A stretch of 46,165 nt of DNA from Mariprofundaceae bacterium (GCA_015488115.1 WFOK01000063.1:1-46165), one strand, 5' to 3'; shown: positions 33,028-42,629, counted from the first letter of the stretch. Notes: generated by a model not told the origin, from the letters alone. Numbers and translations: made by a program.

Positions 33028-33816
33028 ATGGGCACGGACCGACCACTGGAACGCAAGACCATCCTGATCACGAGAGAGCGGCAGCAGCAACTCCCGCTTG
33101 CCCAAAAGGTCCGTGCCAGGGGCGGCATACCCTTGGCCTTCCCATGCCTCGAACTAGAGCCCAAGCTGGACAACATCCAAAAGGCCATTGCCAAGCTCCG
33201 CAAGGGCGATCATGTCATCTTCACGAGCAGCAATGGCGTTCATTGCTTCTCGCGTGCATGCGACAGGCTTCCCTCCGAGGTGCTCGCCGACATGCATGTC
33301 TGCGCTGTCGGCAGTCAGACAGCCAAGGCCCTGGCCGAGATCGGCATTGAATGCGCCATCGTCGGCGATCCACCCTCGCAGAAGGGGCTGATCCGCGCCT
33401 TCGAGCAGACCGGCATGCCGCGACGCGCGTTTTTCTTCCGGGCTGAAAAGGGATCGGACCAGCTCATCCGTTTCCTGCGCGAGCATGGCTGCGAGACGCA
33501 TCTGATCGTCGCCTATCGCATGCGGTGCCCGGCCTCCGATGCCGGTCCCATCGTGGACATGATCAAGCGGGGCGAAATCGATGCCGTGCTGCTCGGCAGC
33601 GCGCTGACCGTCCATCATTATGCCCATCGCATTGGCAACCCCGAGTTGGCGAGCCGTCCCGTCCTTGCCGTCATCAGCGAACAGGCGGCGGAACAGGCCA
33701 AGCGCGACGGGCTGCGCGTGCAGGTCGTCGCCAAAACTGCTAGTTTCGACGCCATGCTGGATGCACTTGAAGACCATTTTGCACAACAGGAGCGAAAAGA
33801 CCATGGCACTGCCTGA
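33028..33816 (+). CDS. hemD: Uroporphyrinogen-III synthase
   Basis: Cyclises hydroxymethylbilane to uroporphyrinogen III, the branch point of haem and sirohaem. It is 262 aa. HemD is poorly conserved, but the two-domain pattern is clear: [17 protein letters not shown] at the start, [24 protein letters not shown], and the second-half [13 protein letters not shown] and the [13 protein letters not shown] helix. ATG 33028 has no clear ribosome site. It overlaps hemB by 14 bp. The usual partner hemC is not upstream. Confidence 0.85.
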   Translation: MGTDRPLERKTILITRERQQQLPLAQKVRARGGIPLAFPCLELEPKLDNIQKAIAKLRKGDHVIFTSSNGVHCFSRACDRLPSEVLADMHVCAVGSQTAKALAEIGIECAIVGDPPSQKGLIRAFEQTGMPRRAFFFRAEKGSDQLIRFLREHGCETHLIVAYRMRCPASDAGPIVDMIKRGEIDAVLLGSALTVHHYAHRIGNPELASRPVLAVISEQAAEQAKRDGLRVQVVAKTASFDAMLDALEDHFAQQERKDHGTA

Positions 33817-34792
33817 ATTGATCATCCGTCCGCGCCGCCTGCGAAAGACCGCGACGATCCGGTCCATGGTGCGGGAAACCAGCCTGAGCGTCAGCGATTT
33901 GATCTATCCAGTCTTTGTCGATGAATCCATCGATGCCCCGGTTCCCGTGGCCAGCATGCCGGGCGTATCGCGCATTCCATTGCATGACGTGGGCAGCATT
34001 GCGCGCGAGGCCCATGGCCTCGGCATTCCCGGCATCATCCTGTTTGGCATACCCAAACACAAGGACGCGGTGGGTTCCTCCGGCTGGGCGACCGATGGCA
34101 TCGTGCAGCGCGCTATCCGCGAAGCCAAGGATGCCTGTCCCGATCTCTGCGTCATTGCCGATACCTGCTTCTGCGAATATACGGACCATGGTCACTGTGG
34201 CGTGTTGGACGGACATGAAGTCCTCAATGACGCCACGCTGGTAAACCTGCAGCGAGAGGCCGTTTCCTACGCCGAGGCAGGCGTCGATATGGTGGCCCCA
34301 TCCGGCATGATGGACGGCATGATCGCCGCCATCCGCAGCGCGCTTGATGAGGCGGGATTCCACGATCTGCCGATCATGTCCTATGCCGTGAAATATGCCT
34401 CGGCCTATTTCGGCCCGTTCCGCGATGCCGCTGATTCCACACCGGCCTTTGGCGACCGGGCAAGCTATCAGATGGATCCGGCCAACAGGCGCGAGGCCAT
34501 CAGGGAGGCGCTCTTGGATGTCGCCGAAGGTGCGGACATGCTGATGGTCAAGCCGGCGCTGGCCTACATGGACATCATTCGCGAGGTCAGGAATGAAACC
34601 CGCCTGCCGCTGGCCGTCTACAATGTTTCCGGCGAATACGCGATGATCAAGGCCGCCGCGGCCAATGGATGGATCGACGAGCGGCGCGTGGTCATGGAAA
34701 CCATGCTCTCGTTCAAGCGCGCTGGAGCCGATCTGATTCTCACCTATCACGCCCTTGATGTCGCGCGATGGCTAACACAGACGCATCAATGA
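33803..34792 (+). CDS. hemB: Delta-aminolevulinic acid dehydratase (porphobilinogen synthase)
   Basis: Condenses two aminolevulinic acids to porphobilinogen. It is 329 aa from ATG 33803, with AGGAG 10 nt upstream. The zinc triad is present: Cys122, Cys124 and Cys132 in [14 protein letters not shown], so this is the zinc-dependent type. Catalytic Lys197 ([16 protein letters not shown]) and Lys250 ([10 protein letters not shown]), which forms the Schiff base, are intact. It overlaps hemD by 14 bp and is followed directly by hemX. Confidence 0.97.
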   Translation: MALPELIIRPRRLRKTATIRSMVRETSLSVSDLIYPVFVDESIDAPVPVASMPGVSRIPLHDVGSIAREAHGLGIPGIILFGIPKHKDAVGSSGWATDGIVQRAIREAKDACPDLCVIADTCFCEYTDHGHCGVLDGHEVLNDATLVNLQREAVSYAEAGVDMVAPSGMMDGMIAAIRSALDEAGFHDLPIMSYAVKYASAYFGPFRDAADSTPAFGDRASYQMDPANRREAIREALLDVAEGADMLMVKPALAYMDIIREVRNETRLPLAVYNVSGEYAMIKAAAANGWIDERRVVMETMLSFKRAGADLILTYHALDVARWLTQTHQ

Positions 34793-35781
34793 ACGAGAAA
34801 GCGGAGACCGCCTCCAAGCCGGAGACGAAAGCAAACGCCACGCCAACAAACCGGCCACGCGGAAACGGAAAAAGGCGCAGATGGCCGTTCCTGCTATTGC
34901 TGCTGTTTCTTGTCGCTGCCGCAGGAGTACTGGTCTATCGCCAATTCCCCTTGGGCGGCACCATGCCTTCCCCTGCGCCTTCATCGAAATCCGTGGCAAA
35001 GGTGATTCACGCGCCGCCGGCAGCCCTTTCCCACCCCGAGAAGCACGCGCAGCCATCCGACAACGTGCCCGAGAAGCATGCGTCCCAAAGGCAAGACCAT
35101 ACCACTGGGGCAAGCACGGCACTCTCGGCTGGCTCGCCGAGCCCCGAAGCGACAGAAGCCATGATGCAGGCCATGGACGCGCTGCGCGCGCAAATTGCAT
35201 CCCTGCAGCAACAACTGGAAGACATGCAGCAAGGCATGCTCAGGCAGCAGCGCATGCAACTGGAGCTCAGATTGCGCTGGATTGCCGATCCGGCCAGCCG
35301 GCTGCCGGATATGGCCATGGCCTGGCAGGAAATCGCGCTGCTGCCGATGCTGGACGAGGAAAGACGTGGCGTGGCCGAAAAGATGCATGCGCTGGCTGAA
35401 CAAGACAGCATGAAGCTGATGCAGTTGCGCAAGCACCTCGCCCAACTGGCCGAACGATTGGCCACCCCCGTTTACGAGGATGTGCTGCCCAGGCCCGAAC
35501 AGGCTTGGCTGGCATGGATCGTGGGACAGTTTCACCTGCGCAAGGCGCCGGATGCAGAGCTGCGGGAACGCTCCAGCTTGCGCGAGGAAATCCTGGACAT
35601 TCAGGGTCGGCTGGCCGCCGAGCAATGGCCCGAGCAGCAGCACTGGCAGCGCATCCGCGCGCGACTCGTGCTGCTTGACAGCGACGGGCAAGTCGCCTTT
35701 CCGGAGAGCTTCGATGTCTTCAGGCAGCACAAGCTCGAGATGCGACAGACCGCGCAACAATGGATGGCTGGAGGATCATGA
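34789..35781 (+). CDS. hemX: HemX-like membrane-anchored protein
   Basis: A 330-aa protein with a short basic cytoplasmic N terminus, one transmembrane segment (about residues 33-52), a Pro/Ser/His-rich linker and a periplasmic coiled-coil-prone domain (from about 118: [20 protein letters not shown]). The pattern matches HemX, encoded between hemD and hemY in many proteobacteria; it is not a proven methyltransferase. ATG 34789 overlaps the hemB stop as ATGA; ATG 34768 is an alternative. Its stop overlaps hemY. Confidence 0.75.
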   Translation: MNEKAETASKPETKANATPTNRPRGNGKRRRWPFLLLLLFLVAAAGVLVYRQFPLGGTMPSPAPSSKSVAKVIHAPPAALSHPEKHAQPSDNVPEKHASQRQDHTTGASTALSAGSPSPEATEAMMQAMDALRAQIASLQQQLEDMQQGMLRQQRMQLELRLRWIADPASRLPDMAMAWQEIALLPMLDEERRGVAEKMHALAEQDSMKLMQLRKHLAQLAERLATPVYEDVLPRPEQAWLAWIVGQFHLRKAPDAELRERSSLREEILDIQGRLAAEQWPEQQHWQRIRARLVLLDSDGQVAFPESFDVFRQHKLEMRQTAQQWMAGGS

Positions 35782-36950
35782 TGCCGATCATGCTGTGGCT
35801 CATGCTGGGACTGGCTGCGACCATGATGCTGACCCTGTTTCCCGAGGTTGCATCCCAGACGCTGCGCATCGAGGCCTTCGGCTGGGTCTTCGAAACCCGA
35901 CAGGGGGCCTTTGTCATTGCCCTGCTCGCGCTGCTTCTCGTGGCCCATGTCCTCACCTGGCTGCTGCGCATCATCATGCATGGTCCCGGACATGCCTGGC
36001 GCTCCCTGAGCCTGAGCAGCAGGAGGCGCGAGGAAAAACGGCTTCAACAGGCCCTGGCGGATTGCATCAACATGCAGCACGACTGCGGGCGCAAGGCGCT
36101 GCAGCGCAAATGGCGCATGCTTCCGCGATGGCTTGCTGCATTGCTGGCCACGCTTCCCATCCCTCCTCATGAGCAGCGCCTGAAACAGGATGGGGACTTC
36201 CCACTGCGAATCGCCCTGGCCGCACGCATTGCGAGCGAGCCAGATGCCGACCCGAAACCCGATCTCGCCCTGAAGAAGGTGCTTGTACAGGCATGGAGCA
36301 AGGCTTACCCGAAATCACCGCTTGCACGATTGAGAATGGCCGAGACCTTGCAGGAGGAGGGCTCATGGCGCGAAGCCGTGGATATCTGGGAACTGCTTCG
36401 ACGCGAAAAGCATCTCTCGCAGCAGGCCGCCGCACTGCGCCTCGTTCCGGCCTATTGCCGGCTGGCCGATCTCGAACCGGAAAAACGCGCCATGTGGCTG
36501 CAGAAGGCGTATGAGCTGGCTCCGCATGATGAGCAATTGGCAATCGCATTGGGCAGGGCATGGCTTGAACAAGGTGAGGACGCCCAGGCCACGAGACTGT
36601 GGATGCGCTTCATCGAGAAGCATGCAGGCATGCATGTCGCCGCTGCCCTGCTCGACAAATGGCGAGCCGAGGCCCTTGCCCACTACAGGCGCCTTGAACG
36701 CGTCAGAAGCAAGGAGGCCAATGCAGCCATGCTGTGGCTGAAGGCCGAGCTGGCTCAGGCCGCGGGCCTTGACGGCCTGGCCGATGAACATATCAGAACG
36801 CTGATCGAACGCCATGCATGCAAGGAGGGCTGGCAAAGCCTTGCGCGCTGGCAAATGCAAAAAGGTGATTTTCGTCAGGCCTGTGAAAGCTTCAGCAAGG
36901 CAATCGAGACGGCTTCAAAGACTGGACATCATGAGCAACAGCAGCTATAA
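35778..36950 (+). CDS. hemY: HemY-like protein with two TM segments and TPR-type repeats
   Basis: A 390-aa inner-membrane protein of the proteobacterial HemY family (not protoporphyrinogen oxidase). Two N-terminal hydrophobic segments (about 5-22 and 43-62) precede a helical TPR-like domain, with repeat-like stretches LRMAETLQEEGSWREAVDI, LALGRAWLEQGEDAQATRLW-type and SLARWQMQKGDFRQACESF. Such proteins are thought to scaffold late haem-synthesis enzymes. ATG 35778 overlaps the hemX stop; a second ATG at 35781 is better spaced from GGAGG. It ends the haem operon before tandem hairpins. Confidence 0.82.
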   Translation: MMPIMLWLMLGLAATMMLTLFPEVASQTLRIEAFGWVFETRQGAFVIALLALLLVAHVLTWLLRIIMHGPGHAWRSLSLSSRRREEKRLQQALADCINMQHDCGRKALQRKWRMLPRWLAALLATLPIPPHEQRLKQDGDFPLRIALAARIASEPDADPKPDLALKKVLVQAWSKAYPKSPLARLRMAETLQEEGSWREAVDIWELLRREKHLSQQAAALRLVPAYCRLADLEPEKRAMWLQKAYELAPHDEQLAIALGRAWLEQGEDAQATRLWMRFIEKHAGMHVAAALLDKWRAEALAHYRRLERVRSKEANAAMLWLKAELAQAAGLDGLADEHIRTLIERHACKEGWQSLARWQMQKGDFRQACESFSKAIETASKTGHHEQQQL

Positions 36951-36960
36951 AGAGGGTATG

Positions 36961-37010
36961 AACGGCTCTCTTGAGCCGTTGACGGCCGCCGACGGGCGGC
37001 CGTCCTTTTC
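36961..37010 (+). terminator. Tandem perfect hairpins after hemY
   Basis: Two back-to-back perfect inverted repeats: AACGGCTC-TCTT-GAGCCGTT (36961-36980) and GACGGCCGCC-GACG-GGCGGCCGTC (36981-37004), with only CTTTTC after the second. They look like a Rho-independent terminator, but the U tract is short. The second ends 19 nt before the Rieske gene start, leaving no room for a promoter between. Confidence 0.6.
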
Positions 37011-37022
37011 GGGCATGCACCC

Positions 37023-37403
37023 ATGCATGTTCTAGCCTGGCAGACGCTGCCCGCGCCACGAGAGCATCAGGCGGCAACCTTCGATTTCGTGCATCTGTAT
37101 GCGACAACGACCAAGCGCCAACTGGAGCTCCTGGAGTCAGGTTTTGCCATCCGGTTCGAAGGCCGCATTTATGTCTATCGCAATCAATGCCCGCATGCCG
37201 GCAGCCCGCTGGACTGGCAGCCCGGCCAGTTCTTTGATGAAGAAGGCCTGCACCTCGTCTGCCATACGCATGGTGCCCGGTTCCACCCCGCCACCGGGGA
37301 GTATCTGAGCGGCCCTTCATGTCCTCATGGACTCATGCGCCTTCCGTTCGCCCTCGATGGGGAGTTGCTCCGGGTGCCGGCAAGGCTTGCGGGGATTCAG
37401 TAA
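37023..37403 (+). CDS. Rieske [2Fe-2S] ferredoxin-like protein
   Basis: A 126-aa single-domain Rieske protein. The cluster ligands are present: Cys56 and His58 in NQCPHAG, and Cys80 and His83 in LVCHTHGARF, with the usual flanking sequence SPLDWQPG. No signal peptide or membrane anchor is seen, so it is probably a cytosolic electron carrier. It is similar to ferredoxins of dioxygenase systems or to NirD, but no partner oxygenase is adjacent. No ribosome site is visible at ATG 37023. Its stop overlaps the convergent dehydrogenase gene by 7 bp. Confidence 0.85.
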   Translation: MHVLAWQTLPAPREHQAATFDFVHLYATTTKRQLELLESGFAIRFEGRIYVYRNQCPHAGSPLDWQPGQFFDEEGLHLVCHTHGARFHPATGEYLSGPSCPHGLMRLPFALDGELLRVPARLAGIQ

Positions 37404-38062
37404 GGGATCAGGCTGCCGTCAAAGGCGACAAAAGCGCCCGGGTCATAATCGCGGGCACGCCCGATGACATCGACCATGCCCGCAACAGAAGTCTGAACAT
37501 CGATAAGCCCCTGATGGGCCGTCATGTCCGTTCGCACCCATCCTGGATGCAAGGTGATGACATGCACATCCCGCGGAGCGAGATCAAGAGCCATGGATCT
37601 GGACACCATGACAAGCGCGGCCTTGGCTGCCCGATAGGCATAAGTGCCCCCGCTGCTGTTGTCGGTCACGGAACCCATCTTGGAACTGACATTCGCGATG
37701 ACCGCGCCCGGCCTGAAGCGATCAAGCAAATGCTGAACAACCCGCAGCGGCCCGATACAATCGATATTGAACACCTCCAGCATCGTCGCCGGTCGCACGC
37801 GATCCAAAGACTGCTCGCTCTTGGGCGGGCCATAAATGCCCGCATTGTTGATGAGCAGATCAACGGCATCGGGCAAATCCCCAACGGGCCCATCATCGCG
37901 GCCAATATCCCAACGGACCTTGTGCAAGGCCTGTTCATCGATGTCGGCAAGCGCGCCGGCCTCGCTTCTGAAACAGGCCCAGACCTCCGCGCCGAGGCCC
38001 AGATATTGTCGCACAAAGCCAAGGCCTATCCCCCGATTACCGCCTGTGATCACGACATTCAT
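37397..38062 (-). CDS. Short-chain dehydrogenase/reductase (SDR family)
   Basis: A 221-aa NAD(P)-dependent oxidoreductase. The cofactor motif TGGNRGIG is near the N terminus, NNAG is in the middle (LLINNAGIYGP), and the catalytic Tyr/Lys motif YAYRAAKAAL follows with an upstream SS pair. The substrate is not known; the pattern is close to the carbonyl-reductase/CsgA-like SDRs. ATG 38062 has GAGAGG upstream; a GTG at 38065 would add one codon. Convergent with the Rieske gene. Confidence 0.87.
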   Translation of the reverse strand: MNVVITGGNRGIGLGFVRQYLGLGAEVWACFRSEAGALADIDEQALHKVRWDIGRDDGPVGDLPDAVDLLINNAGIYGPPKSEQSLDRVRPATMLEVFNIDCIGPLRVVQHLLDRFRPGAVIANVSSKMGSVTDNSSGGTYAYRAAKAALVMVSRSMALDLAPRDVHVITLHPGWVRTDMTAHQGLIDVQTSVAGMVDVIGRARDYDPGAFVAFDGSLIPY

Positions 38063-38162
38063 CACGCACCTCTCGGACTGAAAGCTGAGCGCACTCTCTT
38101 TCCGGAACGGGGGTAAAGCAACAACTCAGCATGCGACTGCATATGGTGTAGGGTTGCAAGCC

Positions 38163-38579
38163 ATGAACACATGGCATGATCGACGCACGCTGCTGCGGCA
38201 TCTGTTGGGCCGGCCGGCCGACCGCTTCCTGCTGGTCCTGCTTCTTGGCGGCACCATGGCCCTGTGGCTTACCCTGCGGACCTTCGTCGCCGATGACCGA
38301 CCCATGGTCGAGGTCTATCACCATGAACGGCTCCTTGCCATCTATCCCATCCCCGAAGGAAGCGAGGAAATCCGCTTCATTGCGCACGGGGATCTCGGGC
38401 CCAGCGAGATCCTGATCTCGGGCGATGGCGCCCGCATCTCCAGCTCGCCCTGCCAAAGCAAACGGTGCGTGCTGTCGGGCACACACAAGCATCTCGGGGA
38501 CATCATTGCCTGCGTGCCCAACGGCATTCTGGTGCGCATCGGCTCGGCCCGGGCCGGTTTCGATGGCATAGCCGAATGA
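38163..38579 (+). CDS. NusG domain II-containing membrane protein
   Basis: A 138-aa protein with one N-terminal transmembrane segment (about residues 22-40) and an extracytoplasmic NusG domain II-like fold: VEVYHHERLLAIYPI, then SPCQSKRCVLSG with two Cys and the ending ACVPNGILVRI. This family commonly stands beside Gx-type or Rnf/ApbE-linked membrane proteins. Its stop overlaps the next gene by 4 bp. The start is moderately certain: ATG 38163 has only a weak ribosome site, and TTG 38154 is another option. Function unknown. Confidence 0.8.
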   Translation: MNTWHDRRTLLRHLLGRPADRFLLVLLLGGTMALWLTLRTFVADDRPMVEVYHHERLLAIYPIPEGSEEIRFIAHGDLGPSEILISGDGARISSSPCQSKRCVLSGTHKHLGDIIACVPNGILVRIGSARAGFDGIAE

Positions 38580-39097
38580 ACGTCCTGACCAGGCCCTCAC
38601 GGGAACAGTTGACGGCTCAAGGGCAATGGCTGGCCCTGCTGCTGCTGGCCACGGCCCTGCATGTCCTCGAGGCATCTTTGCCCAGCCTCGGGCCATGGTT
38701 CAAACCGGGACTGGCCAACATGGTCACACTGGTCGCCCTCGCCTTGCTGGGGCCAAAAGCCGCCTTCAATCTCGCACTCTGGCGCGTGATTCTCGGAAGC
38801 CTGTTCATCGGCACGCTACTGACCCCCACCTTCATCATGAGCCTGAGCGGAGCGGTCGCGGCCGCCATCGCGATGCTGCTGGCCCACCGGCTCTTGCCAT
38901 GCCTCAGCCTCGTGGGCGTGAGCCTGCTAGGCGCCATGGCTCACATGCTCGCCCAATTTGTCGTCGTCGAGCAATTGTTCATCCAGCAAGCAGCCATCTA
39001 CCTGCTGTTGCCAGTCCTGCTGCTGCTGTCGGCCATGACGGGCTGGATCAATGGTGCACTCGCAAGCTATATTGCCGGGCGAATCCGCCATGCTTGA
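38576..39097 (+). CDS. Gx transporter / heptaprenyl diphosphate synthase component I-like membrane protein
   Basis: A 173-aa membrane protein with about five hydrophobic segments. The family element PWFKPGLANMVTLVALALLGPKAAF and the following WRVILGSLFIGTLLTPTFI are characteristic of the Hpre_diP_synt_I/Gx family. Despite the old name, such proteins look like ECF-type small-molecule transporter components. Overlaps the NusG-domain gene by 4 bp and the TonB-like gene by 8 bp, so the three are probably co-translated. Confidence 0.82.
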   Translation: MNVLTRPSREQLTAQGQWLALLLLATALHVLEASLPSLGPWFKPGLANMVTLVALALLGPKAAFNLALWRVILGSLFIGTLLTPTFIMSLSGAVAAAIAMLLAHRLLPCLSLVGVSLLGAMAHMLAQFVVVEQLFIQQAAIYLLLPVLLLLSAMTGWINGALASYIAGRIRHA

Positions 39098-39986
39098 CCA
39101 AAACCCCAAGGAAACCACCCGCCTGTCACTGTCCTTCCTGGCATCCGTCCTGCTGCATGCGCTGCTGTTCCTGCTGGTCGGCATCACCCATGTCCAACAA
39201 AAAACCACCCCTCCGATGCCTCGCACGATGGATGTCGTCATGCTTGACCAGAAGGTGGAACCCAGCAAAACGCCACCCAAGGATGCAAAGGCCATAGCCA
39301 ACAGGAATGCCAGGGGCGGCGACGCGCGCGCCAGGGACAGGGTCACGCGCACCGCGAAGGCCCCGCCCGCCGCAAAGCCCCGCAAACCGCAAACGCCCGT
39401 TCCGCAGCCGGGCCGACGCCCCAAGCCCGCCCTGCCTTCAAACCCGATGCAGACGCGGCTTTCCAGGGCCGCCAAGCGCCCATCCCCCAAGCCGAAAAAA
39501 CGGGCGACAAGCAGGCCGGCTCCCAAGACGCTTCCGAGAACGCCCTCCCTGGAGGAGCTCATGCCCAGCGCCGTTGATCTTGCCCAGATGTCTCGACGAT
39601 ATGAGCGGGAGCGCCGCATGAGGCAGTTGCATGCGAAAGAGGCGGACATTCCGATCAATACCAGGGAGGCCAAATACGCCCCCTATGCCCAGCAACTCGT
39701 GCAGGCCCTGGAAGAGCAATGGCGTCCCGGTCAGGCCGACTACAACAAGTTCACTGACGACCAGCGCCGGGCCGTCATCCGACTGACCATCGAAAAGAAC
39801 GGAGACCTTGGCGGCGTCGAGATCCTGCGCCCGAGCCCCATTCCGGAAATCAATGAAAGCGCGATAAGGGCCATCCATGATGCATCCCCATTCCGGCCGC
39901 TCCCCCGCTCATGGGGCCTGGACCGCGTGAGCTTCTATCTGACATTCGAGGTCGTCAATGACAGGTTCGTCTTCCGCACCATGTGA
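39090..39986 (+). CDS. tonB: TonB-family protein
   Basis: A 298-aa inner-membrane energy transducer of the TonB/TolA type. One N-terminal transmembrane helix (about 13-32), a long Pro/Lys/Arg-rich periplasmic linker (about 60-150) and a C-terminal TonB-like domain from about 205 (YAPYAQQLVQALEEQW, IRLTIEKNGDLGGVEILRPS). The linker is very basic, with repeated Ala-Pro-Lys patterns. No exbB or exbD is adjacent. It overlaps mutY by 29 bp. TolA is an alternative. Confidence 0.82.
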   Translation: MLDQNPKETTRLSLSFLASVLLHALLFLLVGITHVQQKTTPPMPRTMDVVMLDQKVEPSKTPPKDAKAIANRNARGGDARARDRVTRTAKAPPAAKPRKPQTPVPQPGRRPKPALPSNPMQTRLSRAAKRPSPKPKKRATSRPAPKTLPRTPSLEELMPSAVDLAQMSRRYERERRMRQLHAKEADIPINTREAKYAPYAQQLVQALEEQWRPGQADYNKFTDDQRRAVIRLTIEKNGDLGGVEILRPSPIPEINESAIRAIHDASPFRPLPRSWGLDRVSFYLTFEVVNDRFVFRTM

Positions 39987-40980
39987 GGCCCTTCCCGTCT
40001 GGTACGGGAAACGGGCGCGCGATCTGCCATGGCGTCGCACGCGCGACCCCTATGCGGTCTGGGTTTCGGAGATCATGCTGCAGCAAACCCAGGTCTCGAC
40101 CGTAATTCCTCACTACATCCGCTGGCTTGAAACCTTTCCTGACCTCCACGCCCTTTCCCGGGCCCCCGAAGATGCGGTTCTGAAGGCCTGGCAAGGACTG
40201 GGGTATTACCGTCGGGCCCGCTGGCTGCACATGGCGGCCCGTCGCATCATGGAACAGCACCATGGAATGTTTCCGACAAGCCTCGACGAGATCCAGGCAC
40301 TGCCGGGCATCGGGCGCTCAACGGCGGGAGCCATCGCCTCGATCTGCTTCGAGATCCCGGCACCCGTGCTGGACGGCAATGTGCGACGGGTGCTGCATCG
40401 CTGGACCGGCAAGGATGCGATGGCGGACCGCGAGCTCTGGCGGCTGGCCCAGGCATACATCGACAACAGCGACGACCCTGGCACCTGGAACCAGGCCATG
40501 ATGGAACTGGGCGCAACCGTTTGCACCCCGAAGGCGCCGAAATGCGATGCTTGCCCGGTGCATGGGCACTGCGCATCAGCGGGAAGGCGGGATCTATCCG
40601 AAAAAGAGCGCGGACGGCGCAAGAGGACGCGCCCCATCGATCTGCACTGGCGTGTCCACCTTCACCTTGACCCAAACCGTGGACTCTGGCTCGTCAAGCG
40701 CCCCGACCAGGGCATCTGGTCAGGCCTCTGGTCACCCCCGATCACCGAAATGGAGCCGACGGCGCGCGCCCAGCCCGATCATGTCCATCTGCTCACGCAC
40801 CGCAGACTCCATCTTTATGCAAGCCTCGAGGCGGACCCGCCGGAACAGCAGGTTGAAGGGGCATGGGTACACACCACGGTCCGGCATGCCCTGCCAACGG
40901 GCATCGTGCAACTGCTCAGGCGCCGCCGACTGCTTGACGCCGATGGACAACGCATCCATGCCACCGGAGCATCGTCATGA
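39958..40980 (+). CDS. mutY: Adenine DNA glycosylase MutY
   Basis: Removes adenine mispaired with 8-oxoguanine. It is 340 aa. The catalytic Glu38 is in VWVSEIMLQQTQVSTV, the helix-hairpin-helix LPGIGRSTAGAI is at about 115-126, Asp139 is in VLDGNVRRVLHR, and the [4Fe-4S] cluster is ligated by Cys189, 196, 199 and 205 (C-x6-C-x2-C-x5-C). A C-terminal NUDIX-like recognition domain (about 225-330) follows, with GLWLVKRPDQGIWSGLWSPP. The start overlaps the TonB-like gene by 29 bp, and the stop overlaps ggt. Confidence 0.96.
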   Translation: MTGSSSAPCEALPVWYGKRARDLPWRRTRDPYAVWVSEIMLQQTQVSTVIPHYIRWLETFPDLHALSRAPEDAVLKAWQGLGYYRRARWLHMAARRIMEQHHGMFPTSLDEIQALPGIGRSTAGAIASICFEIPAPVLDGNVRRVLHRWTGKDAMADRELWRLAQAYIDNSDDPGTWNQAMMELGATVCTPKAPKCDACPVHGHCASAGRRDLSEKERGRRKRTRPIDLHWRVHLHLDPNRGLWLVKRPDQGIWSGLWSPPITEMEPTARAQPDHVHLLTHRRLHLYASLEADPPEQQVEGAWVHTTVRHALPTGIVQLLRRRRLLDADGQRIHATGASS

Positions 40981-42629
40981 AGCACTGGCTATCCGTACTG
41001 ATCTTCTGGCTGGCCACTGGCGCACAGGCTGCTACGCTCGAACAGGCTGCTACGCTCGAACAGGCTGCGGTCGTGGCTGCGCGTCCCGAAGCGGCGGCTG
41101 CCGGCGCCGCCATGCTCCAGGCCGGCGGCAATGCCTTTGACGCAGCCGCCGCCACGGCGCTGGCCCTGGGAGTCGTTGAACCCGCTTCCTCCGGTTTTGG
41201 CGGCGGAGGCTTCTTCCTGCTGTATATCGCCAAGGACGATCGTTTCATCATGCTCGACGCCCGCGAAACCTCCCCGAGGCTGGCCGAACACGGCGAGATC
41301 TATGCCCGGCAGTCAAGCATGGATGGCCCGCAAGCGGCTGGGGTGCCGGGTTTGCCGGCGGCCGTGGCCGCCCTGGCCACCCGATACGGCAGGCTGGGGC
41401 TGAAGCAGATTGCCGCCCCGGCCATCCGGCTGGCCAGGCAGGGTTTCAGGGTCAGCCCGAGGCTGGCGCGGTTGATCGCATGGCGCAGATCGGTGTTCAA
41501 TGCAACGGCAAGACGCCTGTTCGACAAGAAGCTTGGCGATATCATCACCCAGCCGCAATTGGCGCACACGCTGGAGCGTTTCGCGGAACAAGGGGCAAAG
41601 GATGTGTATGAGGGCGAGATCGCCGGGCGGCTTGTCGCTGACCTCAAGCGGGATGGCGGCCTGATTCGGGAGGACGACCTGGCCGCCTATCGCCTGATCG
41701 AACGCGCTCCCGTTTCTTTCGACTATCAGGGATTCCGTATCGTTTCGGCGAGCCTGCCATCCTCGGGCGGCATGACGCTCGCCCACATCCTGGGCCAACT
41801 GAGGCATGATGACCTGGCGGCTCTGTCTGCCGTGGACCGCGTTCACCTGCTGGTCGAGGCCATGAAGCGTGCCTACCGTGACCGCAACAGCTATCTGGGG
41901 GATCCCGATTTCGTTCACATCCCGGAGGATTACCTGGACCCCAAGCGCCTTGCGCGACTGCGCGCGTTCATACGCATGGACCGTGCCACGCCCGCAGCGG
42001 AATTGCGCGGCATGCTCGAGCCTTCCGGAGAGGCCGCCAACACGAGCCATTTTTCGATCATTGACCATGAGGGCAACATGGTCTCGGCCACGCTGTCCAT
42101 CAATTATCCGTTCGGATCGGGCTATGTGTCACCGGCCACTGGCATCCTGCTCAACGATGAAATGGACGATTTCGCCACCCGTCCCGGCAAGCCGAACGCC
42201 TATGGCCTGATTCAGGGAAAGGCCAATGGCGTGGCCCCCGGCAAGCGCATGCTGTCCTCCATGACGCCCACGATCATCATCGGCCCGAAAAGAGCCTTCA
42301 TCGTCGGCACGCCGGGCGGTTCGCGCATCATCTCCATGGTCCTGCTGGCTGGTCTCGGCTTCATGCTGAACGAGACCCCACCGGAGCAATGGCTGAATGC
42401 GCCGCGTTTTCATCACCAATACCTGCCCGACGTCGTTCAGCATGAGCCCGGTGCATTCCCTCCAGACATGGCCAGGGAACTGGAAAAGCGCGGACATGTT
42501 CTCAAGGCGCTTCCACGCCCCTACGGCAACATGCAGGCCATCCTGATCGACCGGGAAACGGGACATGTCACCGGCCTGACAGACAGCCGGGGTGAAGGCG
42601 CAGCCATCATTGTGCCAGCGAACCCATGA
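40977..42629 (+). CDS. ggt: Gamma-glutamyltranspeptidase
   Basis: A periplasmic N-terminal-nucleophile hydrolase that cleaves glutathione and other gamma-glutamyl compounds. It is 550 aa, with a Sec signal peptide at about 1-18 (MKHWLSVLIFWLATGAQA). Autoprocessing is expected at Thr356 (NTSHFSIID), the new N terminus of the small subunit. Oxyanion-site glycines are in TPGGSRI, and the substrate-binding SSGGM is at about 260. It starts inside the mutY stop. An in-frame 18-bp tandem repeat lies just after the signal peptide. Confidence 0.94.
   Translation: MKHWLSVLIFWLATGAQAATLEQAATLEQAAVVAARPEAAAAGAAMLQAGGNAFDAAAATALALGVVEPASSGFGGGGFFLLYIAKDDRFIMLDARETSPRLAEHGEIYARQSSMDGPQAAGVPGLPAAVAALATRYGRLGLKQIAAPAIRLARQGFRVSPRLARLIAWRRSVFNATARRLFDKKLGDIITQPQLAHTLERFAEQGAKDVYEGEIAGRLVADLKRDGGLIREDDLAAYRLIERAPVSFDYQGFRIVSASLPSSGGMTLAHILGQLRHDDLAALSAVDRVHLLVEAMKRAYRDRNSYLGDPDFVHIPEDYLDPKRLARLRAFIRMDRATPAAELRGMLEPSGEAANTSHFSIIDHEGNMVSATLSINYPFGSGYVSPATGILLNDEMDDFATRPGKPNAYGLIQGKANGVAPGKRMLSSMTPTIIIGPKRAFIVGTPGGSRIISMVLLAGLGFMLNETPPEQWLNAPRFHHQYLPDVVQHEPGAFPPDMARELEKRGHVLKALPRPYGNMQAILIDRETGHVTGLTDSRGEGAAIIVPANP
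41025..41068 (+). repeat. 18-bp tandem repeat in ggt
   Basis: Two perfect copies of an 18-bp unit (CAGGCTGCTACGCTCGAA) followed by 8 matching bases. In frame it encodes AATLEQ twice, right after the signal peptide of ggt. Being a multiple of 3 it keeps the frame, so copy number could vary without harming the enzyme. Confidence 0.9.

Noticed and set aside
32873-33067. Short plus-strand ORF (64 codons) before and into hemD
   Set aside because: No ribosome site and no recognisable protein; it crosses the recQ-hemD promoter gap and ends inside hemD in another frame.
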